64,000 nt of DNA, taken from positions 62,001-126,000 of the forward strand of contig CAWEKI010000012.1 of assembly GCA_963809695.1 (NCBI GenBank), given 5' to 3'. The translations under genes were made by a program, and so were the position numbers. Below the pieces are notes generated by a model. It had not been told where the DNA came from. It did not search any database and was given only the letters and a program-made list of their open reading frames with translations. Numbering within the stretch: position 1 is the stretch's first letter; every line of letters starts with the position of its first letter. The stretch is from JAGDMJ01 sp963809695 (GTDB lineage: Bacteria; Bacteroidota; Ignavibacteria; UBA10030; UBA6906). Of the stretch, positions 27,901 through 35,813 are shown in pieces.

Positions 27901-28494
27901 GAACCTACTGAACATTCTCCGGAGTACACCGTGCCGGTCAAAATTTCCAGGGCGGCGATACTCAAGGCAAAGGCTTTCAAAGATGGCCTTATTCCCAGCA
28001 TCACCGCAACGGGATTATACGATGTGCTGGATCCTGCGCTCAACGGGTTGAACTATCGATACTATGAGGGAAGTGGATGGCAGAAGATACCGGACTTTGA
28101 CAAGCTCACGCCCGTCAGCAGGGGGATTGTCACAGGATTCGACCTGACGTCGGTCAAAAAGCAGCAAAACCAATGGGGTGTAAGGCTTTTCGCATTCCTG
28201 AATATCGTTGAGGCGGGGGATTACACGTTTGCCTTGACCTCGGATGATGGATCGCGGCTGACGATTGACGGGAGGACCATTGTAGACAACGACGGTTCTC
28301 ATGGGGCGCTGGAAAAGTCCGGGATGGTGACCCTGACCCCCGGCGTGCATGCGCTTCTCCTTGACTATTTCAACGACAGTTCGGAAGATCTCCTGAATCT
28401 GACCATCGAGGGTCCGGGAATCGTGCGGCGATCACTGCCGGTCTCAATGCTCAGACTCGTACTCGACAAAAACGCCCATCCGGGCAAGCCATGA
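24931..28494 (+). CDS. GH78 alpha-L-rhamnosidase with C-terminal chitobiase-C-like and PA14 domains
   Basis: Translation most likely begins at GTG 24931, 6 bases after GGAAGGAG. The 1187-residue product has a signal peptide, a rhamnosidase N-terminal domain (VYVTSLGDYELCLNGQKVG at about 190), and the (alpha/alpha)6 catalytic domain. The GH78 motif DCPQRDERMGWMGDA spans residues 507-521; Glu513 is the candidate general acid. After the catalytic core come a chitobiase/hexosaminidase C-terminal-like module (about 960-1030, VRYTLDGSEPTEHSPEY) and a PA14 domain (about 1033-1173, ALTSDDGSRLTIDG). It should release alpha-L-rhamnose in the periplasm or at the cell surface. Its last 4 bases overlap the start of the broken gene that follows. 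Confidence 0.9.
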   Translation: MKCLFPSLIIVLAAMTSLIVAPETGAIAGAKPAMRAENLRCEYLRNPLGIGTGEPRLSWTITSQGRGVKQQSYQILVAARKDRLGEKKADLWNSGQVKSDRMSQIVYKGKPLRSEMRCFWMVRIWDQHGNVTPWSEPAAFTVGLLNGSDWKAFWIGAPHETPSTLHDPPIPPSPLLRKSFSSTGKIRTAMVYVTSLGDYELCLNGQKVGNHLLAPEWTDYKKRVQYQTYDVTAMLRSGQNVLGAVLADGWYAGRIGPTRWDKDYPRRGPYGLDRRLLLKLVIEKQDGARQTVVSDKTWRINQDGPIRTADNFLGETYDARKEVPGWDKPGFKGAGWKPVTVDDSVRVQLDAQMNEPITVITQLKPVSVREPRPGVYIFDLGQNMVGWCRVRLSGPAGMVVTLRHGEMLNGDGTLYTESLAGAIQTDTYTLDGKGEREFEPHFTYHGFRYAEITGVPSKPSVDILTGVVIASAAPPTGTIVTSDTLYNRIVQNTLWSQRGNMHSIPTDCPQRDERMGWMGDAQVFAQTSIFNLDMAAFFTKWIRDIRDAQAQNGRYPDFAPQPYYPETRFMNAPGWADAGVIVPWRLYQNYGDTRVLEQQYASAVKFIEHIRETNPDLIWKNDVGNRYGDWLNGNTIVSADYPKTGGNMPHDAYATAFFAHSTEILSKMAQVLGKTADAERYVRLAVDIKGAFVKQFTRPSGEIDGDTQAGYALALNFDLLPAAIHTIAAQRMVEAVRRYDGRMSTGFQSTLRMMMELSRYKFSSVAYALAESHRLPSWGYSIDQGATTIWERWDAYVAGRGFQDAGMNSFNHYSFGSVVEWMYRTILGINYDEQEPGYRHVIIRPVPGGSLTWARGEYRSISGPIGVDWKLANGRLLLAVNVPANTEATLYLPTTDPAGIVESGVWPAKAEGVATLGAEPGTALFRLASGAYSFDSPFDPATFAEINRISFAFKPNLSPPESTFYLPASGSVEIRCETPGSLVRYTLDGSEPTEHSPEYTVPVKISRAAILKAKAFKDGLIPSITATGLYDVLDPALNGLNYRYYEGSGWQKIPDFDKLTPVSRGIVTGFDLTSVKKQQNQWGVRLFAFLNIVEAGDYTFALTSDDGSRLTIDGRTIVDNDGSHGALEKSGMVTLTPGVHALLLDYFNDSSEDLLNLTIEGPGIVRRSLPVSMLRLVLDKNAHPGKP

Positions 28495-30115
28495 AAACGC
28501 CCTTCACATTACTTTTCTTGCTCGCCATGCTCTCGACCACACAAGCGCAAACCACGACTGCCGGATTCCGTCCGCCGGCGGTGCCCCTCGTGACGTGCGA
28601 TCCGTATTTCAGCGTCTGGTCTTTCTCCACCCATCCTGCCGATGATTGGACCCGGCACTGGACCGGCGCCAACAACAATCTCTGCAGCATGGTCCGGATC
28701 GATGGCAAGGTGTTCCGGTTGTTGAGCAGGGCTCGCTCCCGATGGCGGATGACGTAAGGATGCCTCGTGCGGCGAACGACGAGTGGCCGGTTCTCGCCTG
28801 GATGTTCGATCTCGGCAACGTTGGGAAGTCAACCGCAGAACGGCATATTGTTCTTGCCTATGACGACCAGTTCTCCATCGAATACTTCTACCGCAAACTA
28901 CGGCCTTACTGGAGAAGGTCCGGCGCCGGGGCCGTGAACCTGCTTGATGCTGCGGTGAAGGAATATCAGGATCTTTCGGCCCGCTGCCGCGCGTTCGACG
29001 AAAAGCTGATGAGCGATTTGACCGCAATGGGGGGAGAACGTTACGCCAGGGTGGCTGCCCTCGCTTACCGGCAGGCCTTCGCCGCCCACAAGCTGGCTGT
29101 TGACATTGATGGGACACCTCTCCTCTTTCCGAAGGAGAATTTCAGCAATGGCTGCATTTCCACTGTCGACGTCATCTACCCGGCGGCGCCGATCTTTCTC
29201 CTTTTCAATATTGACCTGATGAAGGCGAGCGTTCTTCCGGTTCTCGACTATGCGCGGAGCAGCCGGTGGCGATTCCCGTTCGCTCCCCATGATCTCGGGA
29301 CCTATCCTCTGGCCAACGGACAGGTCTATGGCGGAGGAGAAAAGACGGAAGAGAACCAAATGCCCGTTGAAGAATCGGGAAACATGCTGCTCCTGATGGC
29401 CGCCATTGCCAAAGTGGATGGCAACAGTGGTTTTGCCGAAAAGTACTGGGATCTTCTGACGAAGTGGGCGACGTATCTCAAGGAGAAGGGACTGGATCCC
29501 GAGAACCAGCTATGCACGGACGATTTTGCCGGACATCTTGCACACAACGTGAATCTTTCACTGAAAGCAATCCTGGCACTCGGAAGTTATGCGAAGTTGA
29601 GCGAGATGATGAAGAAGACCTATGAAGCAAGAACCTATCGCAAAATTGCCGAAGAGTACGCGGCGAAGTGGGAACAGATGGCCCGGGACGACGATCACTA
29701 CCGACTCGCTTTTGACAAGCCCGGGACATGGAGCCAGAAGTACAACCTCGTGTGGGACGCTATTCTAGATCTTCGTCTCTTCCCGCAGGATATCGCGAGG
29801 AAGGAAGTCCGGTACTACAAGAAGATGCAGAATACATATGGATTGCCGCTCGACAACCGAAAGGACTATACGAAAGTGGATTGGACCGTCTGGTCGGCGA
29901 CGCTGGCGGAAACGAAGGACGACTTTGAGGCATTTCTCTCTCCTGTGTATGATTTTGCCAATCGATCGCCGAGCCGTGTGCCGCTCACTGACTGGTATGA
30001 CACGAAGACGGCAAAGCAAATGGCCTTCCAGGCTCGTTCCGTTGTGGGGGGGGTGTTTGTGAAGATGCTCGCCGATCAGGGTATGTGGCACAAGTGGTCA
30101 GCAACGTCACGGTGA
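28491..30115 (+). pseudogene. DUF4964/DUF4965/DUF1793 (glutaminase-A-like) protein gene with internal deletion and frameshift
   Basis: Two frames carry one gene. The first frame (28491-28757) encodes a signal peptide and the DUF4964 start (FRPPAVPLVTCDPYFSVWSF, DDWTRHWTGA, MVRIDGKVFRLL). The second frame, open across 28646-30115, carries recognisable homology only from about 28718 (VEQGSLPMADD, RMPRAANDEWPVLAWMFDLG) through DUF4965 and DUF1793 to a natural stop. In intact family members the middle DUF5127-type region of roughly 250 residues lies between these pieces; here they abut out of frame near 28716-28724. The gene therefore has lost its middle and its reading frame. The ATGA overlap with the GH78 gene shows it was once translated in the operon. 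An assembly error is an alternative. Confidence 0.8.
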
Positions 30116-30181
30116 GCGTCGGCAGCCGCGGTGACGTGGATGTCATGCTGGCCCGAGTATTCAGCATTGCAGATTGTTCGT

Positions 30182-30198
30182 CAGGTGCCTGGCACCTG
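30182..30198. repeat. 17-bp intergenic palindrome
   Basis: CAGGTGCC (30182-30189) and GGCACCTG (30191-30198) are perfect arms around a single base. It lies in the 169-base gap between the broken gene and the GH116-like gene. It resembles REP-type palindromes; no T-run follows. The rest of this gap holds nothing else I recognise except the ribosome site. Confidence 0.5.
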
Positions 30199-30284
30199 CG
30201 CGGGGCTCAATCGAGGGGTTTGTCTTGCTCTCCCTGGACGCTTGAGTTCAATGCGGTGATCCGGGAACGAAAGGAGCGTGTACA

Positions 30285-33200
30285 TTGACCCGACGTATCA
30301 GGTTTGTGCTGTGCCTGTTCCTCTTCGCGTTGACCAACGATTCCCCCGCCGTTGCCGGCCCCGATCCTCGCGATTGGCCAACGGTGAAGCAGTACGACCA
30401 GCGCCATCTCGCACAGATCGCATTACCGCTGGGCGGAATCGGCACAGGAACGGTTTCGCTGGGAGGACGGGGGGACTTGCGCGACTGGGAGATTGTGAAC
30501 CGCCCCGCCAAAGGATTCAATCCTGGTTCTGCATTCTTCGCCATACACGTGAAGCAGCGGCACGGATCGTCATTCACGCGCGCCCTGCAGGGCCCGGTGG
30601 AGGAGTTCCAGTACAGCGGGGCTTTTGGCGTAAAAGATGCCACCAATCCCGGGCTCCCTTGTTTCCGTTCCTGCAATTTTGATGCGAGCTATCCGGCCGG
30701 GTTCGTGCATCTTCAAGATCCTGCCCTTCCGATCGCCGTGACGATACAGGGATTCAATCCGCTGGTCCCGTCCGACCCCGATGCGAGCGGGATACCTATC
30801 GCCGTCCTCCGTTACATTGTCACCAACACGACCGCAGACACTCTTCAAGCAACGATCTGCGGCTCGCTCGAGAATTTCATCGGGAATGACGGCACGAAAG
30901 TTCTGGCTTCGAAAAACAAGAACGATTACAGACAGGGAGGAGGGCTCCGGGGGGTCTTCATGACCACGCGCGGTGTCGACTCAACGAAGGAACAGTGGGG
31001 TACAATCGCGATGACCACGCCGGATTCGGGTGAGCTCTCGTACCGGACATCCTGGCTCCCGAAAAACTGGGGCACGGCGCTGCTCGATTTCTGGGACGAC
31101 CTGGGGGACGATGGACTGCTCATCAACCGGGCTTCAGAGGACAACACACCGACGGCCTCCCTCGCCGTGCGCGGCATCATCCCGCCGCGTGGAACCCGCG
31201 AGTTCACCTTTTTCCTCTCGTGGGACTTCCCGAACCGGTTCGGCTGGTCGCCGACCGCTCTTGGCAATCACTACTCCACGCGCTACCGCGATGCCTGGGA
31301 CGTTGCTCTGCGGACGCTGCCGGAGTTGGACCGGCTTGAGCGGGCAACACTCGAGTTCGTACGCGCCTTTTGCAGCAGCACCCTTCCCCGTGAAGTGATC
31401 GAGGCAGCCCTCTTTAATCTCAGTACCCTTCGCTCACAAACCTGCTTCCGAACGAAAGATGGCAGGTTCTTTGCATGGGAGGGTTGCGCTGACAAGGCGG
31501 GTTGCTGTGAAGGCTCATGCACGCATGTCTGGAATTATGAGCAGGCGATCGCTTTCCTGTTCGGATCGCTCGCCAAATCGATGAGGGAGGTGGAATTTGC
31601 CACGCAAACCGATGACATCGGGCTCATGAGCTTCCGCGCCGCGTTGCCGCTGGGTCAGGGGACGGCCGCAAAAGCGGCGGCAGACGGCCAGATGGGTTGT
31701 GTTATGAAGATGTACCGCGACTGGCAGCTTTCAGGAGACGAACAATTCCTGCGATCGCTTTATCCCAACGTGAAACGTGCCCTTCAATTCTGCTGGATCA
31801 AAGGGGGATGGGACGCCGACATGGACGGCGTTATGGAAGGGTGTCAGCATAACACCATGGATGTGGAGTACTATGGACCCAACCCCCAGATGGGGCTTTG
31901 GTATCTTGGTGCGTTGCGCGCCGGCGAAAAGATGGCCGCGCACCTGGGAGACAGCATATTTGCCCGGACCTGTCATGCCCTGCTGGTCAACGGCAGCATC
32001 TGGGTCGACAGTGTCCTTTTCAACGGGCGGTACTACGTTCAAAAAATCATGCCCCCGGGAGATCGAGCGAATGTCCTGCCGGGGCTTGTCATTGGCTCGG
32101 GGGCAAAGGACTTTGCCAATCCCGACTACCAGCTTGGCAACGGCTGCCTGGTCGATCAGTTGGTTGGACAGTACATGGCCCACGTGTGCGATCTTGGATA
32201 CCTTGTCAGCCCCCTCAATGTCCGCACGACGCTGCAGAGCATCATGAAATACAATTTCAAATCTTCGCTGGCCGACCATTTCAACTGCCTCAGGACGTTT
32301 GCGCTGGGAAACGAGGCCGCACTGGTGATGGCAAGCTATCCCGATGGAAGGCCCGCGAATCCATTCCCGTATTTCACGGAGGTCATGACGGGCTTCGAGT
32401 ATACGGCGGCGATCGGGATGTTGTACGAACGGCTGACCGACGACGGTTTGCAGTGCATTCGCAGCATACGAGACCGATACGACGGGCTCAAGCGGAACCC
32501 CTATGACGAAGCAGAATGCGGGCATCATTACGGCCGGGCAATGATCAGCTGGGCCGGCGTCCTCGCACTCACGGGGTTTCACTATTCTGCCATCGAGAGG
32601 AGCCTTCAAGTCGATGCCAGAGACGGAACCATGTTCTGGTCCAATGGCTATGCCTACGGCACGCTTCGCCAGTCGGCCGCGGGGGAGAGCCTCTCGGTGA
32701 TCATTACCGCCATTCGCGGGGACGTATCGCTCAAGCGATTGACAGTCAGGAACTATGGACGGAAAATGTTTGACCGGGCATACACCGTTCATGCCGGACA
32801 GACGGCAGTCTTCACCGTTGGAGCAAACGATGCTTCGGCAGGCGCCCCGTCGGTCGACCTGACGACCCGTGACAGGCTGATGGTGGTCAAGCCGCCGCGG
32901 GTCAACACGGGGAGTAGCGTTTTCCAGAAGGCCGTGTATTTCAAAGACAGCACCGAAGTTGTTCTTGAATCTCAAACCCCCGGGGCGGCAATCCATTACA
33001 CGCTTGACGGCAACGACCCGACTCCACTCTCGCCGGTGTACGCAGGGCCGATCGCGCTGGCCAGGCCGGCCACGGTCCGTGCGCTTGCAGTCCGCAATGG
33101 TTGCCAGAGCATCGTATCCCCGTCGGTGCGGTTCGAGCGCCTCATGGGAATCAAGAACATCACAGTGCCTCCGGACCCTGCACCAGAGTATGCAGGGCAT

Positions 33201-33611
33201 GGGGCGCTGACGCTGGTGGATGGGAAGAGGGGAGCTGCCGGCGTGCTTGGAGAGGATTGGCTCGGCTTTGAAGGAAAAGACTTCGAGGCAGTGGTGGATC
33301 TCGGAGAGACCCGGCTCGTCACGGAGATAACGGCGGGGTTCCTGCGTGATCAGCCACGGTGGATCTTCTTGCCGGCTGCCGTGGAATACTCGATCGGAAT
33401 GACTCGGGATAACATGCGGACCGTGTACACGAAGGACTTTTCAACCGTACAGGCGGCACAGCCGCGCATCAAAGACATTGCTGCGAAGATCGGTTCCGTT
33501 CGCGCGCGGTATGTCCGCGTTCGGGCGAAGAACATCGGAACGTGTCCTGCCTGGCATGCGGGGGCCGGGGGAAAGGCGTGGCTGTTTGTCGACGAAATCG
33601 CGGTCCGCTAG
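30285..33611 (+). CDS. GH116-like (GBA2_N/DUF608) glycosidase with chitobiase-C-like and discoidin-like tail
   Basis: The start is TTG at 30285, 7 bases after AAGGAG; no ATG gives a complete signal peptide. The 1108-residue protein carries the GBA2_N-type front (IALPLGGIGTGTVSLGGRGD) and the DUF608 (alpha/alpha)6 domain (GCCEGSCTHVWNYEQA, DADMDGVMEG, HNTMDVEYYGPN). Asp526 in NTMD aligns by eye with the acid/base of GBA2-type GH116 enzymes; the nucleophile was not assigned. Known GH116 members cleave beta-glucosides, beta-xylosides or N-acetylglucosaminides. The tail has a chitobiase-C-like module (about 882-952, IHYTLDGNDPTPLSPVY) and a discoidin-like domain (about 955-1107). The same TLDG-type module occurs in the GH78 gene. 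Confidence 0.75.
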   Translation: MTRRIRFVLCLFLFALTNDSPAVAGPDPRDWPTVKQYDQRHLAQIALPLGGIGTGTVSLGGRGDLRDWEIVNRPAKGFNPGSAFFAIHVKQRHGSSFTRALQGPVEEFQYSGAFGVKDATNPGLPCFRSCNFDASYPAGFVHLQDPALPIAVTIQGFNPLVPSDPDASGIPIAVLRYIVTNTTADTLQATICGSLENFIGNDGTKVLASKNKNDYRQGGGLRGVFMTTRGVDSTKEQWGTIAMTTPDSGELSYRTSWLPKNWGTALLDFWDDLGDDGLLINRASEDNTPTASLAVRGIIPPRGTREFTFFLSWDFPNRFGWSPTALGNHYSTRYRDAWDVALRTLPELDRLERATLEFVRAFCSSTLPREVIEAALFNLSTLRSQTCFRTKDGRFFAWEGCADKAGCCEGSCTHVWNYEQAIAFLFGSLAKSMREVEFATQTDDIGLMSFRAALPLGQGTAAKAAADGQMGCVMKMYRDWQLSGDEQFLRSLYPNVKRALQFCWIKGGWDADMDGVMEGCQHNTMDVEYYGPNPQMGLWYLGALRAGEKMAAHLGDSIFARTCHALLVNGSIWVDSVLFNGRYYVQKIMPPGDRANVLPGLVIGSGAKDFANPDYQLGNGCLVDQLVGQYMAHVCDLGYLVSPLNVRTTLQSIMKYNFKSSLADHFNCLRTFALGNEAALVMASYPDGRPANPFPYFTEVMTGFEYTAAIGMLYERLTDDGLQCIRSIRDRYDGLKRNPYDEAECGHHYGRAMISWAGVLALTGFHYSAIERSLQVDARDGTMFWSNGYAYGTLRQSAAGESLSVIITAIRGDVSLKRLTVRNYGRKMFDRAYTVHAGQTAVFTVGANDASAGAPSVDLTTRDRLMVVKPPRVNTGSSVFQKAVYFKDSTEVVLESQTPGAAIHYTLDGNDPTPLSPVYAGPIALARPATVRALAVRNGCQSIVSPSVRFERLMGIKNITVPPDPAPEYAGHGALTLVDGKRGAAGVLGEDWLGFEGKDFEAVVDLGETRLVTEITAGFLRDQPRWIFLPAAVEYSIGMTRDNMRTVYTKDFSTVQAAQPRIKDIAAKIGSVRARYVRVRAKNIGTCPAWHAGAGGKAWLFVDEIAVR

Positions 33612-33629
33612 CACAACAAATTCAGGCTC

Positions 33630-35783
33630 ATGCAAGGATATATGACCCTGGTTCGTACCCTTGTCTTCCTGGCTGCGGCAGCCTGCCTGAGTAATGCAGG
33701 TTTTGGCCAGGCCCGACCGAGGTTGGTGCTCTGCTGCACTGCGGACAATGACCTCTTTGCTGTTCTTGGCAGTTCGGGGATCTCATGCGAACGATATGCT
33801 GATCCACTGGCTGCGGTCGACCATGCACGCCCGGGAAGTGGCGTGTTGCTGCTTGCCGACGGGTACCCGGGGTTGACAATGCCACTGAGCGCAGACCTTG
33901 TTGCGAAAGCAGCATCGAAGCGATTGCGGGTGTACGTGGAGTATCCCTCATGGCTTCCCGGGGGGAAGACTGCCCAACCGCGGGAAGCGCGGATCGAGCG
34001 GGCAGTGGTACAAACGGAGTTTTTCGGTGTTGGTCTTCCTCCCCTGCATATCCTGTCGATCAACGGATTACGCTTTATTCCAGTGAATGTTGGCACCGCG
34101 CATCTGGTTGCCGCGCGTGTTGCCGGTTTTGATTCGGCTGTGTATGGACTACCCGCTCACACTTATCCGTTATTGTTTGAGCACCCTGCAGACCCGAGGC
34201 TCCTGGTGGCGACATCGAAGCTTAGCGGATTTGTGAGGGGCCGCTATGCTCCGGCCGACGCGTGGCGGACCGTGTGGCAGCGGATCCTGAGGTGGCTCGC
34301 ACCCGGGGCAAGTCTCCCAACGTTGCAGTGGAAGCCGACGGTGCGCCCGGCATACGATGCCGCTGAAGCTTTACCAGTGGACGCCGAACGCGCTGCTCTT
34401 GTGCGCGGCGTTGGTTGGTTCACGAGGTCTAAACTGTTGGTCCATCCAGGGCGCCTCCAGGAAGTGCAATCGGCAATAAAGCGCGGGTCGCTGCTCCAGA
34501 CGCCGGTTCCCGATGCGCCCGTCGGTGACGGCACACTGGGCATCATGGAAGGGCTTCTGTCCGTCATTGCACCGGACGGATCACAGCTCCAGAGCCCGGC
34601 CATGCGCGGTGACTGCAACGGCGAATCAGCGATGGCGTTGGCCTTCGGCGGTGCCGTGCTCGGCGCCCCTGCCGGTTTGACAACGGCGGCAAAGCTTCTT
34701 GACCATTGGTACTTTGTTTCGGATGCACGCAAAGGTCCACGCGGCAACCCGGACAGCAGTGCGTATGGACTGGTCGCGTGGGGCGTCGGGGCCCCGGCCT
34801 GGAGCAAAGCCAACTATGGCGACGATAATGCGCGCTTGATGCTTGGTACGCTGGCCGCTGCAGCCCTCCTGAAGAATGACCGATGGGACGAACCCGTCGT
34901 GCGATGCATTCTGGCAAATCTCCGGACCAGCGGGAAGCTTGGATTTCGCGGAGATCGGATCGACCTCGAAGAACTCGCTGGCCACGACTGGATAGAATTC
35001 TTCAACCGGGATATCGTCAACTACTCCCCGCATATGGAGGCGTACCTATGGGCATGTTATCTCTGGGCGTTCGATAAGACCCGTGATTCGCTTTTCCTGC
35101 AGCGTGCGGAGAACGCTTTACGAATGACCATGGCTGTCTACCCCTCGGGATGGCGTTGGATGAACGGACTTGCGCAGGAACGGGCCCGAATACTCCTCCC
35201 GCTTGCATGGCTTGTGCGCGTGAGCGATACCCCGGAACACCGGCAGTGGCTGCGCACGGCAGTCAACGGGCTGCTGGTACTCCGGGAACCATGTGGCGCT
35301 TTCAGAGAAGAGCTGGGTGCATCGAACAAAGGAAGCATGCCTCCGCCTTCGTCGAATGAGGCCTACGGCGGAGGGGAAGCTTCGCTGATCCAGCGGAATG
35401 GTGACCCCGTTTCGGACCAACTCTATACCACCAACTTTGCGTTTCTCGGCCTGCACGAGGCTGCCGCCCTTGGCGATCCCGCCAGCATGGAGGCTGAAGA
35501 AACACTAGCAGCATACTTCTGCAGAATTCAGGTCCGCTCCGAGGCTCACCCGTCGCTCGAAGGCGGGTGGTTCCGGGCTTTCGATTTCAAACGGTGGGAA
35601 CCCTGGGGAAGCAACGCCGATGCGGGATGGGGGGCGTGGAGCATTGAGTCCGGCTGGACGCAGGCGTGGATCACGTCGGTCCTTGCCATGCGACAGATGA
35701 AGACCTCCCTCTGGGATCTGACCGCAGGCAGCAAGATCGGCTCCGGCTATATGGGGTTGCGCTGGGAAATGCTGTCACATTAA
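33630..35783 (+). CDS. Exported helical-toroid-like protein of unknown function
   Basis: The 717-residue product has a signal peptide (LVFLAAAACLSNAGFG). An alternative start is ATG 33642. Residues 30-230 look like an alpha/beta domain of the kind that recognises or remodels sugars, with no motif I can name. Residues 300-700 are rich in amphipathic helices with Trp and Tyr motifs (MRGDCNGESAMALAFGGAVL, SPHMEAYLWACYLWAFDKT, GWGAWSIESGWTQAWIT), fitting an (alpha/alpha)6 toroid as in many glycosidases and lyases. It starts 18 bases after the GH116-like gene and precedes a GH36-like gene, so a glycan role is likely. I do not recognise the family. Confidence 0.6.
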   Translation: MQGYMTLVRTLVFLAAAACLSNAGFGQARPRLVLCCTADNDLFAVLGSSGISCERYADPLAAVDHARPGSGVLLLADGYPGLTMPLSADLVAKAASKRLRVYVEYPSWLPGGKTAQPREARIERAVVQTEFFGVGLPPLHILSINGLRFIPVNVGTAHLVAARVAGFDSAVYGLPAHTYPLLFEHPADPRLLVATSKLSGFVRGRYAPADAWRTVWQRILRWLAPGASLPTLQWKPTVRPAYDAAEALPVDAERAALVRGVGWFTRSKLLVHPGRLQEVQSAIKRGSLLQTPVPDAPVGDGTLGIMEGLLSVIAPDGSQLQSPAMRGDCNGESAMALAFGGAVLGAPAGLTTAAKLLDHWYFVSDARKGPRGNPDSSAYGLVAWGVGAPAWSKANYGDDNARLMLGTLAAAALLKNDRWDEPVVRCILANLRTSGKLGFRGDRIDLEELAGHDWIEFFNRDIVNYSPHMEAYLWACYLWAFDKTRDSLFLQRAENALRMTMAVYPSGWRWMNGLAQERARILLPLAWLVRVSDTPEHRQWLRTAVNGLLVLREPCGAFREELGASNKGSMPPPSSNEAYGGGEASLIQRNGDPVSDQLYTTNFAFLGLHEAAALGDPASMEAEETLAAYFCRIQVRSEAHPSLEGGWFRAFDFKRWEPWGSNADAGWGAWSIESGWTQAWITSVLAMRQMKTSLWDLTAGSKIGSGYMGLRWEMLSH

Positions 35784-35813
35784 TGCCCTCTCACGGGAAT
35801 CAGGAAGACTGCC

